Assembly (NCBI GenBank): GCA_022495005.1
Contig: JAGYXB010002069.1
Coordinates: 3,162,001-3,226,000, forward strand
DNA from: Rhyacophila brunnea
Lineage: Eukaryota; Arthropoda; Insecta; Trichoptera; Rhyacophilidae
DNA: 64,000 nucleotides
Direction: 5' to 3'
Shown: positions 24,683 to 37,205 of the stretch, piece by piece
Numbering within the stretch: position 1 is the stretch's first letter
Layout: each line of letters begins with the position of its first letter
Position numbers and translations under genes: made by a program
Notes under the pieces: generated by a model
Databases searched by the model: none
Told to the model about the DNA's origin: nothing
Seen by the model: the letters and a program-made list of their open reading frames with translations, nothing else

Positions 24683-24826
24683 ACTTAGCTAATAGAATTA
24701 ATTCGCATATATGTCATAAACGGATCGGTAGCTGACAGGGTAAGAGCACTTATCCGGACAGTGTAAGATGTGGGTTCATCATCCCACTCAGTCAATTTTT
24801 TCAAGAATTGTTTCTAATAGTTACGT
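24683..24826 (+). other. tRNA-like sequence with inverted flanks
   Basis: 24721-24791 contains a D-arm-like TAGCTGACAGGGTAAGAGC (GCT/AGC stem), an anticodon-arm-like CTTA/TAAG stem, and a T-arm with a perfect 5-bp stem, GTGGG/CCCAC, around TTCATCAT. The loop lengths are not those of a working tRNA. Flanks 24683-24704 and 24805-24826 are inverted repeats matching at about 17 of 22 positions, close to the tRNA-like part, as at 57351-57525. The expected chance level in AT-rich DNA is not negligible. Confidence 0.5.
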
Positions 24827-25173
24827 TTCTGACGTTTTTCAAAAATATAAGTATTCAATAATAAGAAGTTAACTTTCCTACAACTTGTGTATATTCAGTA
24901 TTGAACACAAAAATAAAATAATAATACTATAACCAGTTTAGCTATCATGTGGAAAATGTAATGCACAGTCCATTTTATATTGATAATAATCGTAGACATA
25001 AAATCTCAACATTTAAGTGAACACGTTAGCAGAATAGGTCAGACATAGAAGACATGATGATAAATTTGCAATATGGCCCGATACGTACTTATTGCAACGA
25101 AGAAAGGTTTAATTTTTCAACCATATTCATTTGTGTCAGGTACTAAAGAATGAAATATGAGCAGAGCTAGGAA
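24827..25173. other. Non-coding spacer
   Basis: Nothing recognised. Confidence 0.5.
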
Positions 25174-25671
25174 ATGCAATACCGGTTTTAAAAACCAGAC
25201 AATATCGATATATTCGGTATTAAAAGTGGAGAGAAAATGTATTAACTAACATGGAAGTTTTAAGAAGACTGTATTGTTTTTGTCGGGTTAGGTACCTACG
25301 TCATTCGTTTGTATTATCAGCCCAAGTAGCGAATATTTCATGATTGAATAATAAATTTACTCTACAATTGACTCGTCTATGTCTAATTTTTCTATGTTAA
25401 TCTACTAAAGAGTAGCTTATAAAGTAATGACGAAATATAATTTTGTTGAAATAGTGGGCAACATTGTATTTAGGTTTTCTTCTTACGCGATAAATGTAAA
25501 GAGATTGCAAGAAGTGCAATGAGATGGAATTATCAGTGGGACACATACACGTCGAAGAACAACTTCATAATATAATGTTATTAAAATATCATTCTAAGAA
25601 GAAAGTGCCAATCAACTACTAGGTATCTGTAAATATCAGTATCTCTACCTTAATAATTGTAAAGGTTTAAA

Positions 25672-27555
25672 TCTCTATATATATAAAAATCTCGTGTCAT
25701 GATGTTTGTGGTCGTACTCCTCCGAAACGGCTCGACCGATTTTTATGAATTTTTTTTATGTATATTTGTTAGGTATGAGAATAGGTCAACAAGTATATTT
25801 CATACCGCTAAGTGATTAGGGTATCTCTATCCAGAAAATTTTTTCTTTTATTTTTTTGACAATTTTTTTTGTATTTTTTTTATCATTTGGCATAAAAAAA
25901 TACCTATAACCTCAATTTTTCACCCTTCCAACCCAACCCTCCCATTTTTTAATCGCGATTTTATTATTTTTGTATGAACAAATTTAACCGTCGTTCGTAT
26001 TTCAAACAGAACGAAATTATTTATGTTGTTTAATGACAGATGGCGCTACGTCCGAGAAGAATTCAAGAGAAGCGTCGCGTCATTTTGACATTTCATTCGG
26101 CATACCACAACGCAGTGCGTGCAAAATTTTGTACGATTTATTTTATTTAGCTATTTTTATGTGCGTGTATTACAGTGCACAATGCCAGCAAGACGCAAGG
26201 GGGGGGTCATTTGGGCCGTAGAACGAATAAAGCAACAAACATGCAAAATACTAGAGCAGAAAGAACAGACGAACAAATCCAACAAGATAACAAAAACGTG
26301 CGTGTAAGTAAGCATGTCGCAATTGCGTGCACCTCAATCACAAGAGGCACGAGCTGAACGAAATCAACAACGACAATTGGAACGGAGCCAAGCGCGCTGG
26401 TTCGTAGTTAACACACGCAGAGCAAATGACCGACAACGCCAACAAGTACATCGAGCATTTACATCCGCTTCGTTCCTTCGTCTCGCATTCGATTACGAGC
26501 CAGATGTTGAATATTCCGCTCATCCGAAAGTGCTGATTGGTGCTATGGACAAAGAATGTCCCCATTGTTATGCGCTCAAATTCAAACATGAGTCAACCGG
26601 GATGTGTTGCGCATCAAGAAAAGTGCAACTACCAGAAATTGAGATACCACCAGAACCATTGAACGGCTTGCTCATCAGCACGGTTCCAGATTCAAACCTG
26701 TTCCTGAAGTCCATTCGCACATTCAATTCATGCTTCCAAATGACTTCGTTCGGAGCAACAGAAATAGTTCACAATACTGCAGCAAATGGTCAACAATTCC
26801 ATTCTACGTTCAAAATCAAAGGCCAAGTATACCACAAAGTAGGCTCATTGCTGCCAATGCCAAACGAACCAAATACATTTTTACAAATCTACTTCATAGG
26901 CGCGGCGGTGAGGACATCAATCATGTGGATGCACGTTGCGGCTACAATAGCCTCAATTCGCCTAATGCCAGGCGTATCGTCAGCGAACTGGACGCCCTGT
27001 TGAATGAGCACAATGAATTATTGAAATTCTTCAAAGCACACATGCACGAATTGCAAAGTGACAATCACGCTATTATCATCAATCCTGATAAAACACCAGC
27101 TGGAGAGCACGTGCTTCGATTCAATGCGCCTGTTGTTGACGACATTGCTGGAATCATGGTTGGCGACCACACATCGACGCGAGAAATCGTGATTCGAAGA
27201 AGAAACAATAATCTGGAGTTCATCGCTGACACACACCGTTCATAGGACGCTCTCCAATATCCGCTAATTTTCTGGAAGGGACAAGACGGATATTGCATAA
27301 ACATTAAACAACGAGATCCTGTCACAGGTAATTAATTCATTATGGACATCATTACTCATTTTGAATTGAGAAAATGAATGGTTGATGTTTTTTTTGTTTT
27401 TATCGGCGGTCATCGTCTACAGCGCTCTATTCCTCTTTCTGTCATAGATCCCATCCCCACACACTTACGATACATCCGTTATTTTTTTATTTAACAACCA
27501 AAATATTCACTATAAATAATTTATATGGCAGAACAACGTTTGCCGGGTCAGCTAG
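25672..27555 (+). mobile_element. Helitron family 1, copy 2
   Basis: The 5' end is TCTCTATATATATAAAAATC after host A, and the 3' end GTTTGCCGGGTCAGCTAG precedes host T. It is collinear with copy 1 and very similar. It is inverted relative to copy 3, with 556 bp between them. Confidence 0.9.
26182..27376 (+). pseudogene. Helitron N-terminal ORF remnant, copy 2
   Basis: It has the same protein segment as copy 1: MPARRKGG, then SQLRAPQSQEAR, the CPHCYALKF...MCCAS cluster, SCFQMTSFGATEI and GQVYHKVGSLL. A longer G run near 26200 shifts the first part out of frame. The frame breaks again near 26897, where copy 3 is 5 bp shorter, then continues as DINHVDARCGYNSL...FFKAHMHELQ. A TAG replaces a Tyr codon near 27243, and TAA follows GN near 27331. 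It lacks copy 1's deletion near 15131. It is non-functional, with no Rep or helicase. Confidence 0.85.
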
Positions 27556-27760
27556 TAATTATATATGTACATATTTAGCTATTTTTGCTATACAATATTA
27601 ATATTTTAAAGAGATTTTTATATGTATATTAAATTTATTGGTAGATACTTTTTTTTCAAATATTTCACGAATGCCGGAATTAATACCGGAAATAATAGAA
27701 AATACCGAAATACCGGTATTGGTATTTTCATTAGGTAGGTATTGCAATCTCTAAGCAGGG

Positions 27761-28111
27761 CTAGATGAATGGAGGGTCGTTCATGAGGGCGCTTTTATTT
27801 TTCAGACATTGTGTGAATTAATTCATTGCCACAAAAACATTCGGTAACTTTTATCTCATCGGTCAATAATTGGCCCACTTTGAATTTTTTTAAATATAGT
27901 ACTTAATACATATTGTATTAACTATTTAATATTGTGTGATAGCGATTACGTGATATGTTTTTTTTTTCATTTAGAAGCAAAAAAATATATTTACGGGATA
28001 TTGTGAATTTTGTGAATTATTGTTACGTTACATTATGCAGATAAAGAGAAAGCGAAGCCGAACAAAGTGAAACCGATGAGTCAAAGTTATCCGAAAGGAT
28101 AGTATATAATA
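27761..28111. other. Non-coding spacer between two inverted Helitrons
   Basis: AT-rich, nothing recognised. Confidence 0.5.
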
Positions 28112-29972
28112 CTAGCTGACCCGGCAAACGTTGTTCTGCCATATAAATTATTTCTAGTGAATATTTTGGTTGTTAAATAAAAAATACCGAATGTATCGTA
28201 AGTGTGTGGGGATGGGATCTATGACAGAAAGAGGAATAGAGCGCTGTAGACGATGACCGCCGATAAAAACAAAAAACCATCAACCATTCATTTTCTCAAT
28301 TCAAAATGAGTAATGATGTTCATAATGAATGAATTACCTGTGACAGGATCTCGTTGTTTACTATTTATGCAATATCCGTCTTGTCCCTTCCAGAAAATTA
28401 GCGGATATTGGAGAGCGTCGTAAGAACGGTGTGTGCCAGCGATGAACTCCAGATTATTGTTTTTTCTTCGAATCACGATTTCTCGCGTCGATGTGCGGTC
28501 GCCAACCATGATTCCAGCAATGTCGTCAACAACAGGCGCATTGAATCGACGCACGTGCTCTCCAGCCGGTGTTTTATCAGGATTGATGACAATAGCGTGA
28601 TTGTCACTTTGCAATTCGTGCATGTGTGCTTTGAAGAATTTCAATAATTCATTGTGCTCATTCAACAGGGCGTCCAGTTCGCCGACGATGCGCCTGGCAT
28701 TAGGCAAATTGAGGCTATTGTAGCCGCAACGTGCATCCACATGATTGATGTCCCCACCGCCCATGAAGTAGATTTGTAAAAATTTATGTGGTTCGTTTGG
28801 CATTGGCAGCAATGAGCCTACTTTGTGGTATACTTGACCTTTGATTTTGAACGTAGAATGGAATTGTTGACCATTTACCGCAGTATTGTGAACTATTTCT
28901 GTTGCTCCGAACGAAGTCATTTGGAAGCATGAATTGAATATGCGAATGGACTTCAGGAACAAGTTTGAATCTGGAACCGTGCCGATGAGCAAGCCGTTCA
29001 ATGGTTCTGGTGGTATCTCAATTTCTGATAGTTGCACTTTTCCTGATGCGCAACACATCCCGGCTGACTCATGTTTGAATTTGAGCGCATGATAATGGGG
29101 ACATTCTTTGTCCATAGCACCAATCAGCACTTTCGGATGAGCGGAATATTCAATATCTGGCTCGTACTCGAATGCGAGACGAAGGAACGAAGCGGATGTA
29201 CTTGTTTGGCGTTGTCGGTCATTTGCTCTGCGTGTGTTAACTACGAACAGGCGCGCTTGGCTCCGTTCCAATTGTCATTGTTGATTTCGTTCAGCTCGTG
29301 CCTCTTGTGATTGAGATGCACGCAATTACGACATGCTTACACGCACGTTTTTGTTATCTTGTTGGATTTGTTCGTCTGTTCTTTCTGCTCTACTATTTCG
29401 CATGTTTGTTGCTTTATTCGTTCGAGGGCCCAAATGGCCCCCCTTGCTTCTTGCTGGCATTGTGCACTGTAAGACACGCACATAAAAATAGATAAATTAA
29501 AATAAATCGTACAAAATTTTGCACGCACTGCGTTGTGATATGCCGAATGAAATGTCAAAATGACGCGATGCTTCTCTTGAATTCTTCTTCGACGTAGCGC
29601 CATCTGTTATTCAACAACATAAATAATTTCGTTCTGTTTGAAATACGAACGACGGTTAAATTTGTTCATACAAAAATAATAAAATCGCGATTAAAAAATG
29701 GAAGGGTGGGGGTAGGAAGGTGAAAATTTGGGGTTATAGGTATTTTTTATGCCAAATAATAAAAAAAATACAAAAAAAAAAATTGTCAAAAAATAAAAAG
29801 AATTTTTTTTTGGATAGAGATACCCTAATCACCTAGCGGTATGAAATATACTTGTTGACCTATTCTCATACCTAATAAATATACATTAAAAAAAATCATA
29901 AAAATTGGTCGAGCCATTTCGGAGGAGTTCGACCACAAACATCGTGACACGAGATTTTTATATATATAGAGA
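28112..29972 (-). mobile_element. Helitron family 1, copy 3
   Basis: On the minus strand it runs from TCTCTATATATATAAAAATC (29972) to GTTTGCCGGGTCAGCTAG (28112). It has the same truncated structure as copies 1 and 2, in the opposite orientation. Confidence 0.9.
28288..29460 (-). pseudogene. Helitron N-terminal ORF, longest surviving copy
   Basis: The start MPARSKGGHLG (29460) and the following MSQ segment are in frame here, because this copy lacks the 4-bp GTAA duplication of copies 1 and 2. A TAA after MS and a TGA shortly after still interrupt it. From 29271 a single uninterrupted 327-residue frame follows: MERSQARLFVVNT, the CPHYHALKF (one Cys lost) ...MCCASG cluster, NSCFQMTSFGATEI, GQVYHKVGSLLPMPNEP, FMGGGDINHVDARCGYN, RIVGELDALLNEHNELL, SYDALQYPLIFWKGQDGY, and HFELRK at the end. 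This shows the intended order of the truncated protein. The Rep HUH motifs and helicase are absent. Translation is unlikely but not excluded. Confidence 0.8.
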
Positions 29973-30276
29973 TAATGAATATTGACAGACACTCAATACA
30001 AACTTCAATTCAAATTCATTGTCATCCAATGCAGTTATAATTATTGTATTTTTTTTAATGACAATAACCAAAGAAAAAGGTTGAACAAGAGATAGATGGA
30101 GCTTTTCATATTTTCTTTAATAAATCATTGAAACAAAATAAATGGCTATTGATGTTTTCTAGGCAGGCAATAAAAACTACGGCCAGTTGCTACGAAATCC
30201 ATAGCAACCAAATTGTTTACTAGAATATTGCTTTTGATGTTTGGATTTACATTTAAGCCTCAATTACATTGAGCTT
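29973..30276. other. Non-coding spacer
   Basis: Nothing recognised. Confidence 0.5.
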
Positions 30277-30592
30277 CTTTACGAGCTGTTTATTGGCGAA
30301 TTTAAAAGCGGGCGATTCAGCTACTGCGATTTGATGATACACACAAAACTTTCCATTCGATGAGAAGCCACAAGCCAACGACTATTTTGACGGATCGTAG
30401 TTCGTTTTTTTACCGGGAGGTTGGTACTGCGCAGACGCAGTAGGCCCACACGCCGGCGTGTCGCGTGTAAAGTTGACCGGCTTTCAACTTTTCTCGGTAG
30501 AGTGTTTACAACCTGCTTATTAGCTTATTCGATGATTACACTGGGCGACTTTACAGGCAGATTGTAAATTCGCCAATAAACAGCTCGTAAAG
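30277..30592. mobile_element. MITE with perfect 28-bp inverted ends
   Basis: 30277-30304 (CTTTACGAGCTGTTTATTGG...) and 30565-30592 are exact reverse complements over 28 bp. The interior is GC-richer and contains TCGTAGTTCGTTTTTTTACC and GGTACTGCGCAG, a module also found near 47181 in the palindrome at 46741-47890. There is no coding capacity. Confidence 0.85.
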
Positions 30593-30704
30593 ACAGTGTC
30601 AAACTAAAATTTTGAAAAACGATCATCTGCATAATATATAAAATAAAATAAAATAATTTATATATTTTCGTCATAAATGTTACGTTTAAATATTATTATG
30701 TTTT
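30593..30704. other. Short spacer
   Basis: Nothing recognised. Confidence 0.5.
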
Positions 30705-30768
30705 ATTGACCTAAGAATAAGGTAGTATTTTTTTTTTGAAATACGCCATTTCTATTGGCATTTCATTC
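30705..30768 (+). repeat. Family A terminal fragment
   Basis: TTGACCTAAGAATAAGGTAG through GAAATACGCCATTTCTATTG matches the right end of copy 1 (3928-3988). The rest of the element is missing. Confidence 0.8.
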
Positions 30769-31968
30769 CAGCAAAAGAATGTAAAAACATTTGAAATAAT
30801 ATATATATATTTTATTGAACTGAATAGAAAATAAAAAGTATGGTGAGATTTTAAACATTGCAGGACAAACACGAAAACCATTTTTATACTATCGCAAACG
30901 CGACATAACAAATTTAAAAAAAGCTTTGAAACAAATGAAAATTGAAAAAAAGATTTTTTTCTTATGAAAAATTTAACATACCCCATTTATGAGAAATAGT
31001 TCGATATTTTACACATTAGGAAAAAACATGTAAATTTAATCTAGCCTAGGGATTCATATCTGCGATCCATTGATTTAGATACGTATAACAATAGTTTTAA
31101 TTGTAAAATTCTAATGACGACGAAATAAAACAGAAAAATAAGAAAAAGTACAGAAAATTCTCAGTAAAATCTTAGACCAAATTGTAATTCCCCAGTATTT
31201 GCCCATTCGACTTGAAGACGTACCTACATAGGACATTTTGATCTTACGTGATCAAAAAATATCTCATGGTTAAATATTTTTTCAAGAATTTTTATATAAT
31301 GCCATTCCAAAATTCACTGTGACGTGACGTTAAATTTATTATTCTAAATATTCAAATATATTATTTTACGTAAATTTCAACGAAAGGGAGATTTTTTTTA
31401 TGTGATACATTATTATCGTAGAATCCAGACCGTATAAAATCGGCAACTGCCTAAATTGAGTTTTCATAGCACAGATATACTTCGTTGTAATGTAAATATT
31501 GAAACCTGACTCACCCAAAGCTTTCCTTCGTTTATATTTATCGCACAAACCAAAACAAAACACTGAATCTAAAAAAATATTACCATCTCAAAAGAACATT
31601 GTAAAAGTGAAAATTTTTCATTATAATCCGACAAAAGAAAAACGGAAAACGAAACTCATCTGTTTTCAATTTTAATAAACAAAATTTTCAAATTTGAATA
31701 ACGAATGTCATTATAATGTATTGTCTACAGCACTTTTTGCGTGTAAATATTATCTTATTTATTGAATTAATTTTTCTTCTAGATTTAGCATTTATTTTGC
31801 GACAGTGGAGAAGGGTGGAGGTGGGCTGTTAAGATCCGACATAAATAGTGCACACTAAACTATTTTAGTCAAACGTATTAATTGTTTTCATTGAACTAAG
31901 CTACAATGTGTAGATAATGTTAGATTTTAAAAATCAATTAAACCTTGCCTAATCCAAGCAATCGTAGA
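30769..31968. other. AT-rich non-coding stretch
   Basis: Short AT-rich minus-strand frames only (for example 30711-30986). Nothing is recognised. Confidence 0.5.
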
Positions 31969-32542
31969 TATGGATTGCAATACCGAATGAATATATAAAT
32001 ACATATCAGTATCAAAACATACAGAAAAAATGAAATACCAATTAATAATTAATATAACTATTAAAATACTATGTATAACAACCTAAAGTATATACCTACC
32101 TACATTTCTCTTTCTCATCTTTAAAAAATATGTATAGATCATATTGTTTTAGTACTGTTAATTTTTACAATTATTATAAGTTCGGGTATAAGAAAAATGC
32201 TCAGAAATTCAACGTTTTTTGGATGTACTATCAACGTTGGATCAATAGTTATATAATAATTGGAAATATTTGCCACGAATGTTTTCTTTTTCGAAATATG
32301 TTAATTCATTGCAAGAATTGTTGGTTTCAGTCAATATAATTGCGTTTTCGTAGCGTAAAACTTATGTACTAAATTTAATATACAATAGTAATGAAAACCT
32401 AACATTAAGTTCATTTTCAAAAAACAAAACGTGTACGCTTTCTTAATACCGAACATATCGGTATTTTTTATTTTTGAAACCGGTATTTCGGTATCGATTA
32501 ATTATTGAATACCGGTTTTGAAATACCGGTATTGCAATCCTT
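31969..32542. mobile_element. TIR element with ACCGGTATT-type ends
   Basis: The left end GGATTGCAATACCGAATG and the right end AATACCGGTATTGCAATCC are inverted. Further CGGTAT/ATACCG words lie inside near 32455-32525. It is about 570 bp, with no coding capacity and no clear target duplication. Confidence 0.6.
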
Positions 32543-34907
32543 AAATTCGTAGATGGTAGTCGAGAAATATTCGTTTATCAATGAAATATCAAAAATTATG
32601 CCATTTAATAATACATAAGTTTAGATATTATACATAATATGTTTTATATATTGTGGTTTGGCTTTAGAATTAAAAAAAATCTAACCAACACCATCTGTAA
32701 TAAGATGAATTTATAATTGAACGAAAACCAATAAGTATGACTGAAAAAATGTGCACTACTTTATCGGATCGCCCATAGCATACCTAAACTACGGTTTTGT
32801 TTAGGAATGGTTTAATTGACTTTTAAAAACTAACCAGAACCATCTGAAAATTATATTCTTAGTTCAATGAAAACAAATAAGTACTTATAACTAACAAAGT
32901 TTAGTATGCACTATTTATGTCGACTCTTAACAGCCTACCTCCACCCCTCACCACTGTTTCGCGGTATATTTTCAATGCTTTACAATTTACATTATGACGT
33001 ATTTTCTGCGTCAAATCCGAATGTAAAATATTTTCTCAGTAAAACAGTTAAAATACAGAACATACATAATTTGATGCATACTACCACTAGATAAAACTCG
33101 ACGGTACAAACCTGTAACCGCTAGATTCACGCAAGTGTGATTTTTCAATTAAGCTACGGGCGTCTTACTTAATTACGAAGATTTTAACTAGTAGGTCTTA
33201 CATAAAATGCTTATCAAATTGTGTTACAATGTTGGTTATCGATGTTTGTATATTAAATTAAGTTTATTTTATTTCATACCTATCCAAATTTTTTCCGTAT
33301 TTAGAAAACATTTCAACCCAGGATAGTTTTTGTCATTTTCCGAATGCGATTTTGTTACCTCATTTGCCTTCAATGGCGTTGTATATTATATTACATATGA
33401 CCTTCAATTATTTTAATGAAGGCAAATGTATGAGTGACCGGAATCCTCAGGCGAAACGACATCTACTCAGTCGAAACATGCAGAGAGTAACAATGAAAAA
33501 ATCATATATCAGTTTGAGATTGAATATTATTTTGTTGGTGTGTTTCAAGCCGAGAGATGTGTTTGAAGAAATCAGAGACGTAACGGGTTTTTTAGGTTAA
33601 AATATTTCATCTGCATTGGCAGAGGAATGTGCCTTATCACTCTCCAAGAAAGTACTCCGCCGTGAAAGTATTTACAAAACAACTCCGAGTGGTCATTTTC
33701 GTCAGCCCACCAAACGTTACCAAAAGTTTGGAACGCATTTTTACATACAACTTTGGCACGTCTTTCTTCATAATATGTATATATAATATTTTGTCATTGG
33801 ATATGCCAATTGGGAGGAAAAAAGCTGTGTTAAATAAAAAGCTTCCGATCTTTTTTGTATCACCTGCACACATCAAAATTATATATTTTATGGCATAGGT
33901 ACTGAAAAATAACTATCATTTTTTTTTTCATTTTTGACCGGAACACATGTTCAAGATTCAAATCATGTGTCTCCTCGTTATTATACCAGTCACCAAGAAT
34001 TGACACTTCAGTTCACCGATTATCAAAGTCAAGATTTTGGTTAGGGATCTTATGGGATTTGGTAAGATGCCACGATTATAAGTCACACATACGTACAGAA
34101 AGAGCATACGTGGCATACATACATTGAAAAATCGACATTTTCCTCACCAAATTCAGCGTAGATCTGCACGCGACAAAGTTGGCTGAACGCATACCCCGCC
34201 GTGCCGATGCGAATTGCAATCTAGATCAAATTTATTTTTCAATCATGATCGTCTGTTTTTATCTGTTTACAAAATATGGCATTTTTACGAGCGAACTCTG
34301 GTCAATTAATAATTGAACTGGCGTTTACGTGGTAGGACATCACTATAGTAGTTATGAAACAAACTTTTTCCTTAGGAACTAGAGAATAGCCATACCTAAT
34401 CCTACTATCAGTATCTATGTGACAAGGGTCATCGACGTTACCGTATGGAGCAACTCGAGATAAATAAAGACATTGTTAAAAGGCTCATGGATGACTGTAT
34501 TAATGGGAATGTCAACCGGTTTAATAGTAATTTCAATGGTATTTAAAACCGCAAAAAATCTTCTTCTTCGTCGTATCGGGTCTTCAATAGATTATCTGAG
34601 TTTAGACCGAAACAGGTATTAACAGAAATAACTAAAATATTTTTACTATAATTAATGTAATTAATGACAATTTGACACCTTGAATTGCTACATACAAGGC
34701 GATTGCTAAAATGAACGCATTTTATTGAGCGCTCCATGGTGTAAATACTACTAGTGAATGTCGTTGTAATTAGATATTAGATAGGGAGCACATGAATTAA
34801 TAGTAAGTTTAAAAAAAACTTTGTTTAAAACCATTATTGTTGACACGGTTCATCCAGTTATTATACAAATGGTTGTCACCCTAATAGCGTATATGTAAGA
34901 ACAGCAG
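32543..34907. other. AT-rich non-coding stretch
   Basis: No gene recognised. A modest hairpin (CATTTGCCTTCA near 33360 and its complement near 33418) and overlapping short frames at 33352-33898 lack known motifs. Confidence 0.5.
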
Positions 34908-35153
34908 TTGAACGTCGTCAAGGCCGATATGTACCAAAATTGGGGCAAGACACCAGCACCACCACCTCGGCTGGCCAGCGGCAGCAGCAGATACGGACGG
35001 AGAGGAGGGAGGTGCCACAAGATTAAGTACAAAACAGACTTTGACAGAGTATCCGACCGAACCAACCGAGTGAGGCAATACCCTCTCAACAACAAACTCG
35101 AAAGCATTTTGGTCATACACTGTTACATTAGAACAGGGTTTCTCAAACATTAG
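34908..35153. other. GC-richer patch with open frames on both strands
   Basis: An 81-codon plus frame starting NVVKADMYQNWGKTPAPPP and 88-89-codon minus frames overlap in a locally GC-rich stretch with GCAGC repeats. No family is recognised and no strong splice motif was chosen. It may be an untranslated exon or nothing. Confidence 0.2.
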
Positions 35154-36904
35154 TAATCGTGGCTAGCTTTGAATAAAGCACATGATTCAGTAACCAACAA
35201 CCTGTTTTCCTCAAGGACGTTTTGGAGTAATCTTTTTTGATTCGAAATTGCTAAACTTGTCCGTAATTAACATCAATGCCAATGAGAGCCACTTTATGAA
35301 GAGAAAATATCTATGTACACTTTTTTTGTTTTTCTCAGCCAGATTACTTGAGAAATAATTTTTCAATTTGTATGAAATTCTTGAAAAGCTTAGTGCAACC
35401 AAAATATACCCCTAGGCCTACTTGTGGCTCATCGGGCTCTAGAATAATAATATCTTCAGCGTTCCAAAAGTCCTCCAGAAAAAGTAATTCCATGAAGCAG
35501 TAACATTTTGGTATTTATTGATAGAGTGAACTCATGAACAATATTATGACTAAACCAAAACTTTCTTATTTTAAATTAGTTTTCTGTAAAGTTGCAAATA
35601 TCCACTTACGTCTTTTTGGTTTAGAACGTCGAGATATTAATATATAATAATGTACACTGTGACCATAATATTATTTAACATAAACTCAGAAGAAACAACT
35701 TTTCCACAGCGTTTCTTCTAATGCTATATCCTGTTATGATATAGAACGCCTCAAAAATAGGGATACTTTTAGAGCTTTGTGAAGAAAAAGCTTTCGAGTC
35801 TTATAAACAAAACAATTTTTTTTCTGCTATGCGTAGTACATACTGGGGGGGATAATTTTATTATTAACTTAACTTATTTTGAACAGTAGCTGTGAGCTAT
35901 ATGAAAGAAGTTTGTTTATAATATTGACTTTATATGCAAAACGTAGGTATTTACCAAATTTGTTTAAATTTTATTAATATCATTCACAAGCACGCAAAAG
36001 TTTTTTGTAGTTGTTTTCGTTATCATACAAATGAAATGTTTGGTTTTGATTATACAAATTATATAATTTTAATACATATATATATAGTACTTAATACACA
36101 TGCATTATAATAATCACGATTTTAACTGAACAGCCTAAAAGGCTATTAACAACTTACTGACGAGAATTTAAATCCAACACATTATATAATTATGTAGATT
36201 AAATGGGTTAAATTATTCTTTGTGTTTTAATGTAATTATGCTGTACGGAATATGGATCTAAACTCTAAAGTATAAAATTCGTTGTTTTAGTGATTCACTT
36301 TAGGTCAGCTTCCCCATCGTTAACTTCAATTAGGTATTCATGGAAAGTGGGAAAATATAAGACTTACTATGTAAAGGAAATTTGTCTGGCCGGAGCACTC
36401 GAATTGTATTATGAAAATTTACCTATCTGCAAAAGTTTAGCCAAATCCATATATTTAAACTTCCTTCTTCCTGACTGATGGGTTTTAACACACTAATTTT
36501 AATACTGCACTCAATTCGTTCGGTGTCACTTGCGAGCAGCGTTGACAACTTAGCGTTTTTTTTTTGCCAGATATTACATTTTTTTAAATATTATGCATCC
36601 AGCTTGCAAAAAAACTAGCGTTTTTTAATACGACAAACAGCTTCAAATTTCCCATAAAAAAACTAAAACATTGTACCAGACTTGCTTTAAAATCAACGTA
36701 CTGCTCTTTTGTACATAGCATCTTACCAATAAACTAAAAAATGTTATAATGATGTTGAAATTTTGTACTTACATTAGTTTTTGGTTGATTGACTTTTTTG
36801 TTAGCTCCGAAACAATATTTTTTTTTCAATTTTAAAATAATTATGATATTGGATTGAAATACTAACAACTTTTTTTTTATTTTGAGAAAATCTCGCATGT
36901 TTTT
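35154..36904. other. AT-rich non-coding stretch
   Basis: Only short frames. Nothing is recognised. Confidence 0.5.
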
Positions 36905-37205
36905 TAACTCTATTTCATCTATTCTATTCACAAGACTGCTATCGGCGGCTGTCGAGGGTAGTTTTTCATATGTTTATATTGAAGTATTATAATTGTTACA
37001 ATAAGTTATCCATCTAAACAGTCAATCTCGCTCTAAAATTTAGCACAGCCAAGAGAGGTGGTGTTTAAACATAGTACTTATTGTAACAATTACAACTGAC
37101 TTATTGTAATTGTTACAATAAGTGAAAATATTTTTATACAAAAATATGAAAAACTACCCTCGGCAGCTGTTGATACCAGTCTTGTGTATAGATTAAATAC
37201 GCTGT
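36905..37205. mobile_element. Family B MITE, copy 2
   Basis: Long imperfect inverted ends: left TTCTATTCACAAGACTGC and GAGGGTAGTTTTTCATAT; right ATATGAAAAACTACCCTC and CAGTCTTGTGTATAGA. The interior carries TTATTGTAACAATTACAA palindromes, as in 48934-49246. Confidence 0.8.

Larger units (their letters stand above)
25174..27760 (+). mobile_element. Possible 'ACCGGT' element interrupted by a Helitron
   Basis: A GCAATACCGGTTTT terminus near 25178 and an inverted partner, AATACCGGTATTGG...TATTGCAATC, near 27697-27750, resemble the ends of the element at 31969-32542. Helitron copy 2 lies between them, so about 0.7 kb would remain without it. The interior is not clearly homologous to the other copy, so the call is tentative. 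The AATACCGGTATT type of end recalls some hAT elements. Confidence 0.35.

Noticed and set aside
33950..33975. GTTCAAGATTCAAAT as a B box
   Set aside because: No A box at suitable distance and no T-arm pairing.
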